Positions 1 through 6,432 of a stretch of DNA of 10,394 nucleotides are shown here, piece by piece. The stretch is from NCBI GenBank assembly GCA_017463035.1, contig JAFTPY010000352.1:1-10394 (forward strand), written 5' to 3'. Numbering within the stretch: the stretch's first letter is position 1; every line of letters begins with the position of its first letter. Made by a program: the position numbers and the translations under genes. The notes under the pieces are model-generated. The model was given only the letters and a program-made list of their open reading frames with translations. It did not search any database and was not told the origin of the DNA. Source of the stretch: Lachnospiraceae bacterium. Lineage in GTDB: Bacteria > Bacillota > Clostridia > Lachnospirales > Lachnospiraceae.

Positions 1-1
1 G

Positions 2-1600
2 GTACATATTGTATTTGCGTTGTTCGGCGTATGGTTTGCTTTGGGAACAAAGCAAATTGTGGATGGCGCTGTGAACGGAAATGTGCTACAATTTAATAAA
101 GCCTGTATAAAGCAGGCGGCAATCATTGCCGGATTGATTCTAAGCTTGTGCTTGCAGCGGCATCTCAGAGAGTGGCTGTTGGCAGAGTTGGACCGCCGAT
201 GGAAGCAGCATTTGTTTGGCGTATTGCTGCATGGAGAATATGCTGCGGTATCGGCGTATCACAGCGGGGAATTGATGAACCGGCTGAACAATGATGTGCG
301 TGTGATGAACGAGGGGATGATTTCGGCATTGCCTCGTTTTGCGGATTTGGTTACGAGACTGGTGGCGGCACTGGCGGTGCTTATCGGTTTGGAGCCGGTG
401 TTCGGTCTCGGAATTGTCGGCGTGGGTTTGTTGATGCTGGCGGTAACCGCATTGCTTCGCCGGAAGCTGAAAAGTCTGCACAAGTCCGTAAGCGAAGCGG
501 ACGGGCGTACTCTGGGGTTTCTTCAGGAGACCATGGAGAAGCTGCTTTTAGTGCAGGCAATGGATGCCGGGAAAGAGATGGAACGGAGAGGGGACAAGCT
601 GTTGCAGGAACGTTTCCGCACCCAGCGAAAAAGAAAGAACTGGGCGTTGGCGGCGAATACAGGAGTGAGTGTGTTCTTTTACGGAGCCGGATTTGTGGCG
701 CTTATTTGGTGTGCGTCGGCCTTGCTGCGGGGAACCATGTCCTTCGGTGAGCTGACGGCAGTAATCCAGCTGGTGGGGCAGCTTAAGGGCCCTATGGTGA
801 ATATTTCCGGTATCTTTCCGCAGTACATCTCCATGGTGGCGGCGGCAGAACGTTTGATGGAGCTGGACAGCCTTTCGGAAAACAAAGAGCCGGAAAGCTT
901 GGATATGAAGGCCTTTTATGATGCGGCGGAGGGAATCGTAGCAGAGGGGCTTTCTTTTTCCTATGACAGGGATGCGGTTTTGTGCGATGCAGAGTTTTCT
1001 TTGCCAAAGGGAGCCTTTGCCGTAATTACCGGAGCTTCCGGTGTGGGGAAAAGTACGCTGCTAAAGCTGATGTTGGGCATTTTTAAGCCGGAAAGCGGGC
1101 GGTTATATCTGAAAACCAAGGAGGAGGCGGTGACGCTTGACCGCAGCACGCGGCGTTTGTTTGCCTATGTTCCTCAGGGGAGCTTTCTCTTTAGCGGAAC
1201 CTTACGTGATAATTTAAAAATGGCAAAGCCGGAGGCTACAGAAGAAGAGCTTGCGCAGGCGGTGTATGTGGGAGCGGTAGAGGAGTATTTACAGCAGCTT
1301 CCGGAAGGATTGGACACGGTGTTGGGCGAGAACGGTGCCGGTTTGTCCGAGGGGCAGGCGCAGCGTTTGTCCATTGCCAGGGCGGTGCTGGGCGGTGCAC
1401 CGGTGCTGTTGTTAGACGAGGCTACGTCGGCGCTCGACGAGCGGACGGAGCAGCTGGTATTGGAGCGTATCCGGGCGCTTCCGGGACGCACCTGTATTGC
1501 GGTTACCCATCGTCCGGCGGCCATGGAGGTGGCGGAGTGGAAGATAGAAATAAAGGACCGAAAGATTGTGATGAAGCATTGCGGAGGAGAACATGAGTGA
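2..1600 (+). CDS. ABC transporter, fused membrane and ATPase domains (5' end cut by window)
   Basis: This is a half-transporter of the ABC exporter type: a membrane domain followed by a nucleotide-binding domain that powers export across the cytoplasmic membrane by ATP hydrolysis. The frame is open from base 2, so the real start lies upstream. The TTG at 20 is only the first possible start codon, and residues are numbered from it. Hydrophobic segments fall near residues 30-46, 108-146, 208-237 and 245-275. The segment around 80-93 (YHSGELMNRLNNDV) is the conserved first cytoplasmic stretch of ABC_membrane domains. The ATPase has Walker A GASGVGKST (338-346), Q-loop Q386, signature LSEGQ (442-446, a variant of LSGGQ), Walker B with D466/E467 and switch H497, so it should be catalytically competent. 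No peptidase domain is visible. Overlap with the next gene implies co-translation. The substrate is unknown; a peptide or RiPP is plausible from context. Confidence 0.93.
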   Translation, partial: VHIVFALFGVWFALGTKQIVDGAVNGNVLQFNKACIKQAAIIAGLILSLCLQRHLREWLLAELDRRWKQHLFGVLLHGEYAAVSAYHSGELMNRLNNDVRVMNEGMISALPRFADLVTRLVAALAVLIGLEPVFGLGIVGVGLLMLAVTALLRRKLKSLHKSVSEADGRTLGFLQETMEKLLLVQAMDAGKEMERRGDKLLQERFRTQRKRKNWALAANTGVSVFFYGAGFVALIWCASALLRGTMSFGELTAVIQLVGQLKGPMVNISGIFPQYISMVAAAERLMELDSLSENKEPESLDMKAFYDAAEGIVAEGLSFSYDRDAVLCDAEFSLPKGAFAVITGASGVGKSTLLKLMLGIFKPESGRLYLKTKEEAVTLDRSTRRLFAYVPQGSFLFSGTLRDNLKMAKPEATEEELAQAVYVGAVEEYLQQLPEGLDTVLGENGAGLSEGQAQRLSIARAVLGGAPVLLLDEATSALDERTEQLVLERIRALPGRTCIAVTHRPAAMEVAEWKIEIKDRKIVMKHCGGEHE

Positions 1601-2822
1601 GATAACGGAAACGGCGTATAAAGACGGTTTTGACATGATTTACCTGGCGGCGTGTGCACTTCAGAATGTAGTTCCGGCAGACGAAGTGATGGAGGCGATG
1701 GCCTTTGAACGGGTGTATCGTCTGGCAAAGAGTCAGACCATGGCGGCGGTGACCTTCTGCGGACTGGAGCGTTGGGAAAAGGCGAAGACGGCAGTGGCTC
1801 TGGAGCTTTGGACGAAGTGGAAGGAAGCGCGGGAGAAAGCAATCCGGAAGAATCTGTTGTTTGACATTGAGCGGGAGAAGCTGTTTTCTTTTTTTGAGAA
1901 GACGGGTATCTGGTATTTGCCGTTAAAGGGTTCGATTATGAAAGAGTTGTATCCGCAGGCGGGGATGCGCCAGATGGCGGACAATGATATTTTGTTTGAT
2001 TTGTCGTACAGGGACAAGGTGTACGAGTATATGATCGGGCAGGGGTATGAGTCGGAGTGTTATAACCCGGAGACTGCGGTGGAATTGCCGAATGTAATAC
2101 AAGATACGGTGCATGATACCTATTTGAAACAACCGGTCTATAATTTTGAGATGCACATGGTTTTATTCGGAAAGACGGGAGAGCCTCAGTGGCGGTCTTA
2201 TTATGAGAACGTGAAGGAACGGTTGCTAAAGGATGAGGGAAATGACTACGGTTATCATTTCCGGGACGAGGATTTTTATGTTTATATGACAGCTCATGCC
2301 TGCAAGCATTTTAACGGCGGAGGGCACGGACTGCGGAATCTGATGGACATTTATGTCTATTTGGATAAGAAAGGAAATCTGAACCGGGAGTATATGGAAA
2401 AAGAGTTGGAAGTTTTGGGGCTCTCGGCACATGAGAGTACCATGAGATGTCTCGCGGAGAAGCTGTTCGGAGCAAGGTTTGCGGAGGTACAAAACGGAAG
2501 CTTGAGACTTTCGGACAAGGAACGGGAGATTTTAGAAAATTGTCTTTCCTCCGGTACTTACGGAACGGCAAAGCATCGGGTGGAAAACAGACTTAAGAAG
2601 ATGAACGGAAACGAGAGAATTACGGTGAAGGAACGCTTGAAGTATCTGTTCCGTCGGTTGATTCCCGAGGAGGAGATTTTGCTGATCCGGTATCCGAAGC
2701 TGGCACGGAAAAAGTATTTGCAACCGCTGTGTGTATTGATACGTATGGGGGACGGCCTGGTACATGCGCCGAAGCGGTTGTGGCAGGAGTTTACTTACGT
2801 TTGGAAGGCAAAGAAGAAATAA
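1593..2822 (+). CDS. Nucleotidyltransferase family protein (NTP_transf_5-like)
   Basis: This 409-aa soluble protein resembles the uncharacterised nucleotidyltransferase family PF14907 (my recognition, not a search). The family signature is visible: WYLPLKGSIM around 107-116, then GMRQMADNDILFD around 124-136. K112-G113 precedes the Arg-x-Met-x-Asp-x-Asp element, and D130 and D132 are the probable metal-binding pair of a polymerase-beta-like fold. Length is close to the family norm of about 350-400 aa. The start is the ATG at 1593, preceded by a GGAGG site at 1584-1588, and it overlaps the ABC gene by 8 bp, so the two are probably translationally coupled. Members often sit beside ABC transporters and PqqD-like or peptidase genes in peptide-modification loci, but the reaction here is unknown. 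No signal peptide or membrane segment is seen. Confidence 0.85.
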   Translation: MSEITETAYKDGFDMIYLAACALQNVVPADEVMEAMAFERVYRLAKSQTMAAVTFCGLERWEKAKTAVALELWTKWKEAREKAIRKNLLFDIEREKLFSFFEKTGIWYLPLKGSIMKELYPQAGMRQMADNDILFDLSYRDKVYEYMIGQGYESECYNPETAVELPNVIQDTVHDTYLKQPVYNFEMHMVLFGKTGEPQWRSYYENVKERLLKDEGNDYGYHFRDEDFYVYMTAHACKHFNGGGHGLRNLMDIYVYLDKKGNLNREYMEKELEVLGLSAHESTMRCLAEKLFGARFAEVQNGSLRLSDKEREILENCLSSGTYGTAKHRVENRLKKMNGNERITVKERLKYLFRRLIPEEEILLIRYPKLARKKYLQPLCVLIRMGDGLVHAPKRLWQEFTYVWKAKKK

Positions 2823-2849
2823 AAAGGTGAATATACGAGGAGGTATTAT

Positions 2850-3362
2850 ATGAATCAGGAAAAGATGTATGAGGTGGTTTTGGAGGTTCTTCCAGAAAAC
2901 ATGGAGCAGATGCTGGCTATGAGTGAGGCGGATTTGACGAAGCCGGAAAGTACGGCGGCGCTTGCGATTGCAGCATTGAATTTGTATCCGGCGGATAAGA
3001 ATGCGGCACTGGAAATGCTTGCGTATTTACAGGGACCGCAGGAGGTAACTCCGTATGAAAAGCAGTTTTTGGAGGACCGGTTCCGCGATAAGGATTATGT
3101 TCCGCGCTCTTATTTTAAGGGGGCAACACCGGAAAATGATTATGAGCCGGAAAAACCGTATCGTTTGCAGTTTTTTGAGAATCCGTACAGCAGACAAAAT
3201 TTAGAAGAAGGCTATTTGACGCTTTATGTAAATTCCGGCGGTGCCGATAATGCGCGGCAGGTGAAGCTTCGCAAGAAGAATTCCACCAGTCAGTGGTTTT
3301 TGTGGGAGCAGTTTTTGCTTGCGGACATCAGAAAACCGGTAAGTGCGGATCCATGGGCATAA
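2850..3362 (+). CDS. Hypothetical protein, 170 aa (possibly DUF6935-like)
   Basis: This is a small soluble acidic protein of unknown function. The start is well supported: AGGAGG at 2838-2843 lies 6 nt before the ATG. The N-terminal third (1-62) reads as alpha-helical and rich in Ala, Leu and Glu. The middle is charged. The C-terminal half (103-170) is beta-like, with a distinctive run of FFENPYS, YLTLYVNSGGADNARQ, SQWFLWEQFLLADIRKP and a terminal DPWA. I associate this C-terminal pattern with DUF6935, a clostridial family, from memory only. There is no signal peptide, membrane helix or metal motif. It follows the nucleotidyltransferase gene by 27 bp with no terminator or promoter between, so it is probably the last gene of that operon. 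Confidence 0.8.
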   Translation: MNQEKMYEVVLEVLPENMEQMLAMSEADLTKPESTAALAIAALNLYPADKNAALEMLAYLQGPQEVTPYEKQFLEDRFRDKDYVPRSYFKGATPENDYEPEKPYRLQFFENPYSRQNLEEGYLTLYVNSGGADNARQVKLRKKNSTSQWFLWEQFLLADIRKPVSADPWA

Positions 3363-3425
3363 GAGATGTTTCAGCGAAGAGAGTGGAAGAAAAGCGGAGA
3401 ATTTGCAGAAATGTTTCGTTTTCTC

Positions 3426-3454
3426 TTGACGAATCTTGAGACATGGTGTATTCT
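3426..3454 (+). promoter_or_regulatory. Sigma-A promoter for the riboswitch-metK transcript
   Basis: The -35 box is TTGACG at 3426-3431, followed by a 17-nt spacer and the -10 box TATTCT at 3449-3454. This predicts transcription starting near 3461, about 27 nt before the S-box aptamer. The position and spacing fit; the -10 box matches consensus at only four of six bases. Confidence 0.65.
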
Positions 3455-3487
3455 GAGGATGTAACAAACATAATTTCATAAGGAAAA

Positions 3488-3589
3488 CTCTTATTAAGAG
3501 TGATGGAGAGTAAAGGCTCTGCGAAGTCACGGCAACCCCCGTACGGGAAGGTGCCAAGTTGAGCGGTACGTTGTACCGAACAATAAGGG
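3488..3589 (+). promoter_or_regulatory. SAM-I (S-box) riboswitch aptamer
   Basis: This leader RNA binds S-adenosylmethionine. P1 is CTCTTATT (3488-3495) paired with AATAAGGG (3582-3589), 8 bp with one G-U. The S-box core follows in order: AAGAG, TGGAGAG, then GCGAAGTCACGGCAACC (3521-3537), then GGTGCCAA (3550-3557). P4 is CGGTAC (3564-3569) with GTACCG (3573-3578). These are the hallmark conserved blocks and spacing of the SAM-I family. It stands ahead of metK, a classic S-box target, so it gives product feedback: high SAM stabilises P1 and favours termination. Confidence 0.95.
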
Positions 3590-3615
3590 ATTTGGTTTTT
3601 ATTGGTATCAAGTCC
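3588..3615 (+). promoter_or_regulatory. S-box antiterminator helix
   Basis: GGATTTGGT (3588-3596) can pair with ATCAAGTCC (3607-3615) in a 9-bp helix with two G-U pairs and a 10-nt loop. It uses the last two bases of P1 (3588-3589) and the first three of the terminator stem (3613-3615). It is therefore mutually exclusive with both, as expected of an S-box expression platform. The pairing was found by eye, without energy calculation. Confidence 0.65.
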
Positions 3616-3644
3616 GTAGTCCGCAAGGCCTACGGATTTCTTTC
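3613..3644 (+). terminator. SAM-controlled intrinsic terminator
   Basis: TCCGTAG (3613-3619) pairs with CTACGGA (3630-3636). An inner CC-GCAA-GG mini-stem (3621-3628) is capped by a GNRA-type tetraloop. The U-rich stretch TTTCTTTC (3637-3644) follows. It sits directly after the aptamer and its 5' strand is shared with the antiterminator. The interrupted T-run suggests moderate strength. Confidence 0.8.
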
Positions 3645-3657
3645 GTGTAGGCAATGT

Positions 3658-3788
3658 CCGTGCAGGCAAAGTGAGCATTGAAGCAACGCCGGAAGCTTGC
3701 TTCCAAGCGTTGGTGAAATGCGAACGCGCCCACGACCGAGCGGCATTGTCGCGAGTTGAGGGCTGGGTGCGAAGCACCGCCTGCATGG
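3658..3788 (+). repeat. 131-bp structured element with terminal inverted repeats in the metK leader
   Basis: The ends are CCGTGCAGGC (3658-3667) and GCCTGCATGG (3779-3788), complementary over 10 bp with one G-U. Inside are two arms. Arm one is GCATT (3675-3679) with AATGC (3717-3721), enclosing CAACGC/GCGTTG (3684-3689/3707-3712) and GGAAGC/GCTTCC (3691-3696/3699-3704). Arm two is GCGCCCA (3726-3732) with TGGGTGC (3764-3770, one G-U). A competing hairpin, GGTGC-GAA-GCACC, lies at 3766-3778. It is neither the riboswitch nor the terminator, both of which end before it. I see no coding potential on the plus strand. It could be a dispersed extragenic repeat, a MITE-like insertion, or a second cis-acting RNA domain that affects metK translation. 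I do not recognise it as a known family. Confidence 0.6.
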
Positions 3789-3819
3789 TATGAGTTTTAC
3801 AAACGAAAGGAGAACAAAG

Positions 3820-5013
3820 ATGAGTGATAAGTTTTTATTTACGTCTGAATCGGTAACTGAGGGACATCCGGATAAAATCTGTGATCAGATTTCCGATGCG
3901 GTTTTGGACGCAATGATGGCACAGGACCCGATGAGCCGTGTGGCTTGTGAGACCGCTTGTACCACCGGTCTTGTATTGGTAATGGGTGAGGTAACCACAA
4001 AGGCTTCCGTGGATATTCAGAAGATTGTTCGCGATACGGTACGTGAGATCGGTTATGACAGAGCAAAGTACGGTTTCGATGCGGATACCTGTGCGGTGCT
4101 TGTAACGCTGGACAAGCAGTCTGCGGATATTGCCATGGGCGTTGATAAGGCGCTTGAGGCAAAGGAAAATAAGATGTCCGATGAGGATATCGAAGCAATC
4201 GGTGCGGGAGACCAGGGTATGATGTTCGGTTATGCATCCGATGAGACCGAGGAACTGATGCCGTACCCGATTTCTTTGGCACACAAGTTGACCAAGAAGC
4301 TTTCCGAGGTGCGTAAGAACGGAACGTTACCGTACCTTCGTCCGGACGGAAAGTCTCAGGTAACGGTTGAGTACGACGAGGCAGGTCGGCCGGTTCGTCT
4401 GGAGGCAGTGGTGCTTTCCACCCAGCATGCCCCGACCGTAACCCAGGAGCAGATTCATGAGGATATCAAGAAGTATGTATTTGACGTTGTACTTCCGAAG
4501 TCCATGATTGACGAGAATACCAAGTTCTTTATTAATCCGACGGGTCGTTTTGTTATCGGTGGACCGAACGGTGACAGCGGATTGACCGGTCGTAAGATTA
4601 TTGTAGATACCTACGGCGGATATGCACGTCACGGCGGCGGCGCATTCTCCGGTAAGGACTGTACCAAGGTGGATCGTTCCGCTTGCTATGCGGCACGTTA
4701 CGTGGCAAAGAATATCGTGGCTGCAGGTCTGGCTAAGAAGTGTGAAATCCAGCTTTCCTATGCAATCGGTGTAGCTCAGCCGACCTCTGTTATGGTAGAT
4801 ACCTTCGGAACGAGTGCCCTTTCCAATGAGGAGCTGGTGGCAATTGTTCGTAAGCACTTTGATCTTCGTCCGGCGGGCATTATTAAGATGTTAGACCTTC
4901 GTCGTCCGATTTACAAGCAGACTGCTGCTTACGGTCACTTCGGACGTACGGACCTTGACCTTCCGTGGGAGAAGACGGATGTTGCGGAAAGCTTAAAGCA
5001 GTATGCGAAGTAA
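3820..5013 (+). CDS. metK: S-adenosylmethionine synthetase (methionine adenosyltransferase)
   Basis: MetK is the cytoplasmic enzyme making SAM from methionine and ATP, with release of phosphate and pyrophosphate. From the ATG at 3820 the protein has 397 aa, the usual length. Visible signatures are GHPDKICDQ (15-23, with His16 and Asp18 in the ATP/Mg site), GAGDQG (128-133) and the glycine-rich GGGAFSGKD (272-280). The IGVAQPTS stretch typical of the third domain is also present. The start at 3820 is chosen because AAAGGAG (3806-3812) lies 7 nt upstream and the product begins MSDKFLFTSESVTEGHPDK as in other MetK proteins. An in-frame ATG at 3790 would add ten residues and has no comparable binding site. 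Arg codons are largely CGT, unlike the CGG-rich flanking genes, which suggests high expression. It is controlled by the S-box leader and ends at a strong terminator. Confidence 0.98.
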   Translation: MSDKFLFTSESVTEGHPDKICDQISDAVLDAMMAQDPMSRVACETACTTGLVLVMGEVTTKASVDIQKIVRDTVREIGYDRAKYGFDADTCAVLVTLDKQSADIAMGVDKALEAKENKMSDEDIEAIGAGDQGMMFGYASDETEELMPYPISLAHKLTKKLSEVRKNGTLPYLRPDGKSQVTVEYDEAGRPVRLEAVVLSTQHAPTVTQEQIHEDIKKYVFDVVLPKSMIDENTKFFINPTGRFVIGGPNGDSGLTGRKIIVDTYGGYARHGGGAFSGKDCTKVDRSACYAARYVAKNIVAAGLAKKCEIQLSYAIGVAQPTSVMVDTFGTSALSNEELVAIVRKHFDLRPAGIIKMLDLRRPIYKQTAAYGHFGRTDLDLPWEKTDVAESLKQYAK

Positions 5014-5103
5014 AAGTCTGTAAAGAGAACAACTTCAGAAAATGCTTGCCAATCCGGAAAAGGATAATATATTTAAACAAAACAAAATATTTAAATAATG
5101 ATA

Positions 5104-5135
5104 CGGGATGTCGTTTTTGCGGCATCCCGCTTTTT
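5104..5135 (+). terminator. Intrinsic terminator after metK
   Basis: CGGGATGTCG (5104-5113) pairs with CGGCATCCCG (5120-5129), a 10-bp stem with one G-U and a 6-nt loop. TTTTT follows at 5131-5135. It lies about 90 bp after the metK stop. The bases between are AT-rich and hold a 9-bp direct repeat, ATATTTAAA, at 5069-5077 and 5087-5095; no gene is seen there. Confidence 0.92.
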
Positions 5136-5178
5136 GTGCCGAAATAAATGAAATATAGGTGTTTCAAAAGAAATTTCG

Positions 5179-5207
5179 TTGAAAATGAAAGACGGATATG
5201 ATATACT
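5179..5207 (+). promoter_or_regulatory. Sigma-A promoter for the aldo/keto reductase operon
   Basis: The -35 box TTGAAA (5179-5184), a 17-nt spacer and the -10 box TATACT (5202-5207) predict a start near 5214, about 49 nt ahead of the ATG. It lies downstream of the metK terminator, which supports an independent transcription unit. Confidence 0.7.
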
Positions 5208-5262
5208 TGAATATAACAATATTTTTATGTTTTTGACTTCGAAAGAGGAAAGGAGTTTTGTT

Positions 5263-6396
5263 ATGCAGTATCGTAAATTCGGTAATACGGGAGTGGAGAT
5301 TTCTACCCTTGGCTTCGGTTGTATGCGTCTTCCGGAGATTGATTTGGGGGACGGTAAGTTCGAGGTGGATCAGGAAAAAACGGATGCCATGCTTCGTCAT
5401 GCCTATGATTTAGGTGTTAACTATTTTGATACGGCGTTTTATTATTGTCACGAGAACAGTGAAATCGCAGTAGGTAAGGCATTAAAGCCGATTCGTGATA
5501 AGGTGTATATTTCCACCAAGTGTCCGCTGGACCGCGTGAAAAAGCCGGAGGATTTCGAAGGTATGTTAGACAAGAGTCTGGCAAAGCTTGATACGGATTA
5601 TGTGGATTTCTATCATTTCTGGGGTATCAATCGTAAGGTGTTTGATGAAGTGATCGTACCGTTGGGATTGTTAAATGAGGCAAAGAGATTAAAGGCAGAG
5701 GGCAAGATTCGTCATATTTCCTTCTCTTTCCACGATTCCCCGGAGGCATTAAAGTATATTATTGATAATGCACCGGAAATGGAGAGTGTATTGCTTCAGT
5801 ACAACCTTTTGGACCGCGCCAACGAAGAAATGATCGGTTATGCCAAGGAAAAGGGTCTCGGTGTGGTTGTTATGGGACCGGTAGGCGGCGGACGTCTGGC
5901 TGCTCCGACGGAGCTGGCAAAGCGTCTCGGCAGCGGCAACTTGAATACTTACGAGCTGGCGTTCCGTTTTGTTCTGGGTAATCCGGGTGTGTGCTGTGCG
6001 TTGTCCGGTATGCAGACCTACGAAATGGTAGACCAGAATGCAGCGGTGGCTTCTTTAGAAGAGCCGATGACCGAGCAGATGTGGCGTGAGGTGGGGGATG
6101 CCTTGGAGAATCTGAAGAAGTTCTCCGAGCTTTACTGCACCGGCTGCGGCTATTGCCAGCCGTGTCCGAAGGGGATTAATATTCCGCGCATTTTCCAGGC
6201 ATACACCTATCACAATGTATACGGTCTCCATGAGCTTGCGAAGAAGACCTTCATGGATTACGTGAATAACGAGAAGAATCCGGGCGCAACCGTCAAGGAT
6301 TGTGCGGACTGTGGTTTCTGTGAGAAGAAGTGTCCGCAGCACTTGAAGGTGCGGGAGCTGCTTAAGAAGGTAGAGGATACTTTGACTGCTCTGTAA
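5263..6396 (+). CDS. Aldo/keto reductase with C-terminal two-cluster [4Fe-4S] domain
   Basis: This 377-aa predicted cytoplasmic oxidoreductase fuses an aldo/keto reductase TIM barrel (about 1-280) to a ferredoxin-like tail (about 288-370). The AKR catalytic tetrad is visible: D56 and Y61 in FDTAFYY, K86 in ISTK and H118 in DFYHFWG. The tail carries C292-x2-C295-x2-C298-x2-C301-P and C347-x2-C350-x2-C353-x3-C357-P, enough for two [4Fe-4S] clusters. This architecture matches the COG1453-type 'predicted oxidoreductase' group common in anaerobes. NAD(P)H use and an electron link to ferredoxin are inference, and the substrate is unknown. The ATG at 5263 is chosen for AAAGGAG (5249-5255) and the canonical MQYRKFGNTGVEIS opening; in-frame codons further upstream lie in the promoter. 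Only 36 bp separate it from the next gene, with no terminator between. CGT-rich Arg codons hint at good expression. Confidence 0.95.
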   Translation: MQYRKFGNTGVEISTLGFGCMRLPEIDLGDGKFEVDQEKTDAMLRHAYDLGVNYFDTAFYYCHENSEIAVGKALKPIRDKVYISTKCPLDRVKKPEDFEGMLDKSLAKLDTDYVDFYHFWGINRKVFDEVIVPLGLLNEAKRLKAEGKIRHISFSFHDSPEALKYIIDNAPEMESVLLQYNLLDRANEEMIGYAKEKGLGVVVMGPVGGGRLAAPTELAKRLGSGNLNTYELAFRFVLGNPGVCCALSGMQTYEMVDQNAAVASLEEPMTEQMWREVGDALENLKKFSELYCTGCGYCQPCPKGINIPRIFQAYTYHNVYGLHELAKKTFMDYVNNEKNPGATVKDCADCGFCEKKCPQHLKVRELLKKVEDTLTAL

Positions 6397-6432
6397 AACG
6401 AAGAACCGAAATGTGGGGAGGAAATAAAAACT

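Noticed and set aside
1174..1842. Long antisense open frame (222 codons) under the ABC and nucleotidyltransferase genes
   Set aside because: Its composition is Ser/Pro-rich and reads as a shadow of the GC-biased coding strand; no motif, ribosome binding site or promoter supports it.
3363..3425. Terminator after the 170-aa protein gene
   Set aside because: Only a loose GAGAA/TTCTC pairing is seen, with a large loop and no T-run. Read-through into the metK leader is possible.
3328..3786. Minus-strand open frame across the metK leader
   Set aside because: It spans the riboswitch, the terminator and the structured element, whose features are explained as RNA. The protein has no recognisable pattern.
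3790..3819. In-frame ATG at 3790 as the metK start
   Set aside because: It adds ten residues not expected in MetK and has no good ribosome binding site. The ATG at 3820 has AAAGGAG at 7 nt and gives the canonical N-terminus and length.
5179..5262. Extended start for the aldo/keto reductase at the TTG at 5179
   Set aside because: That codon overlaps the -35 box of a good promoter. The ATG at 5263 has a strong ribosome binding site and the canonical AKR opening.
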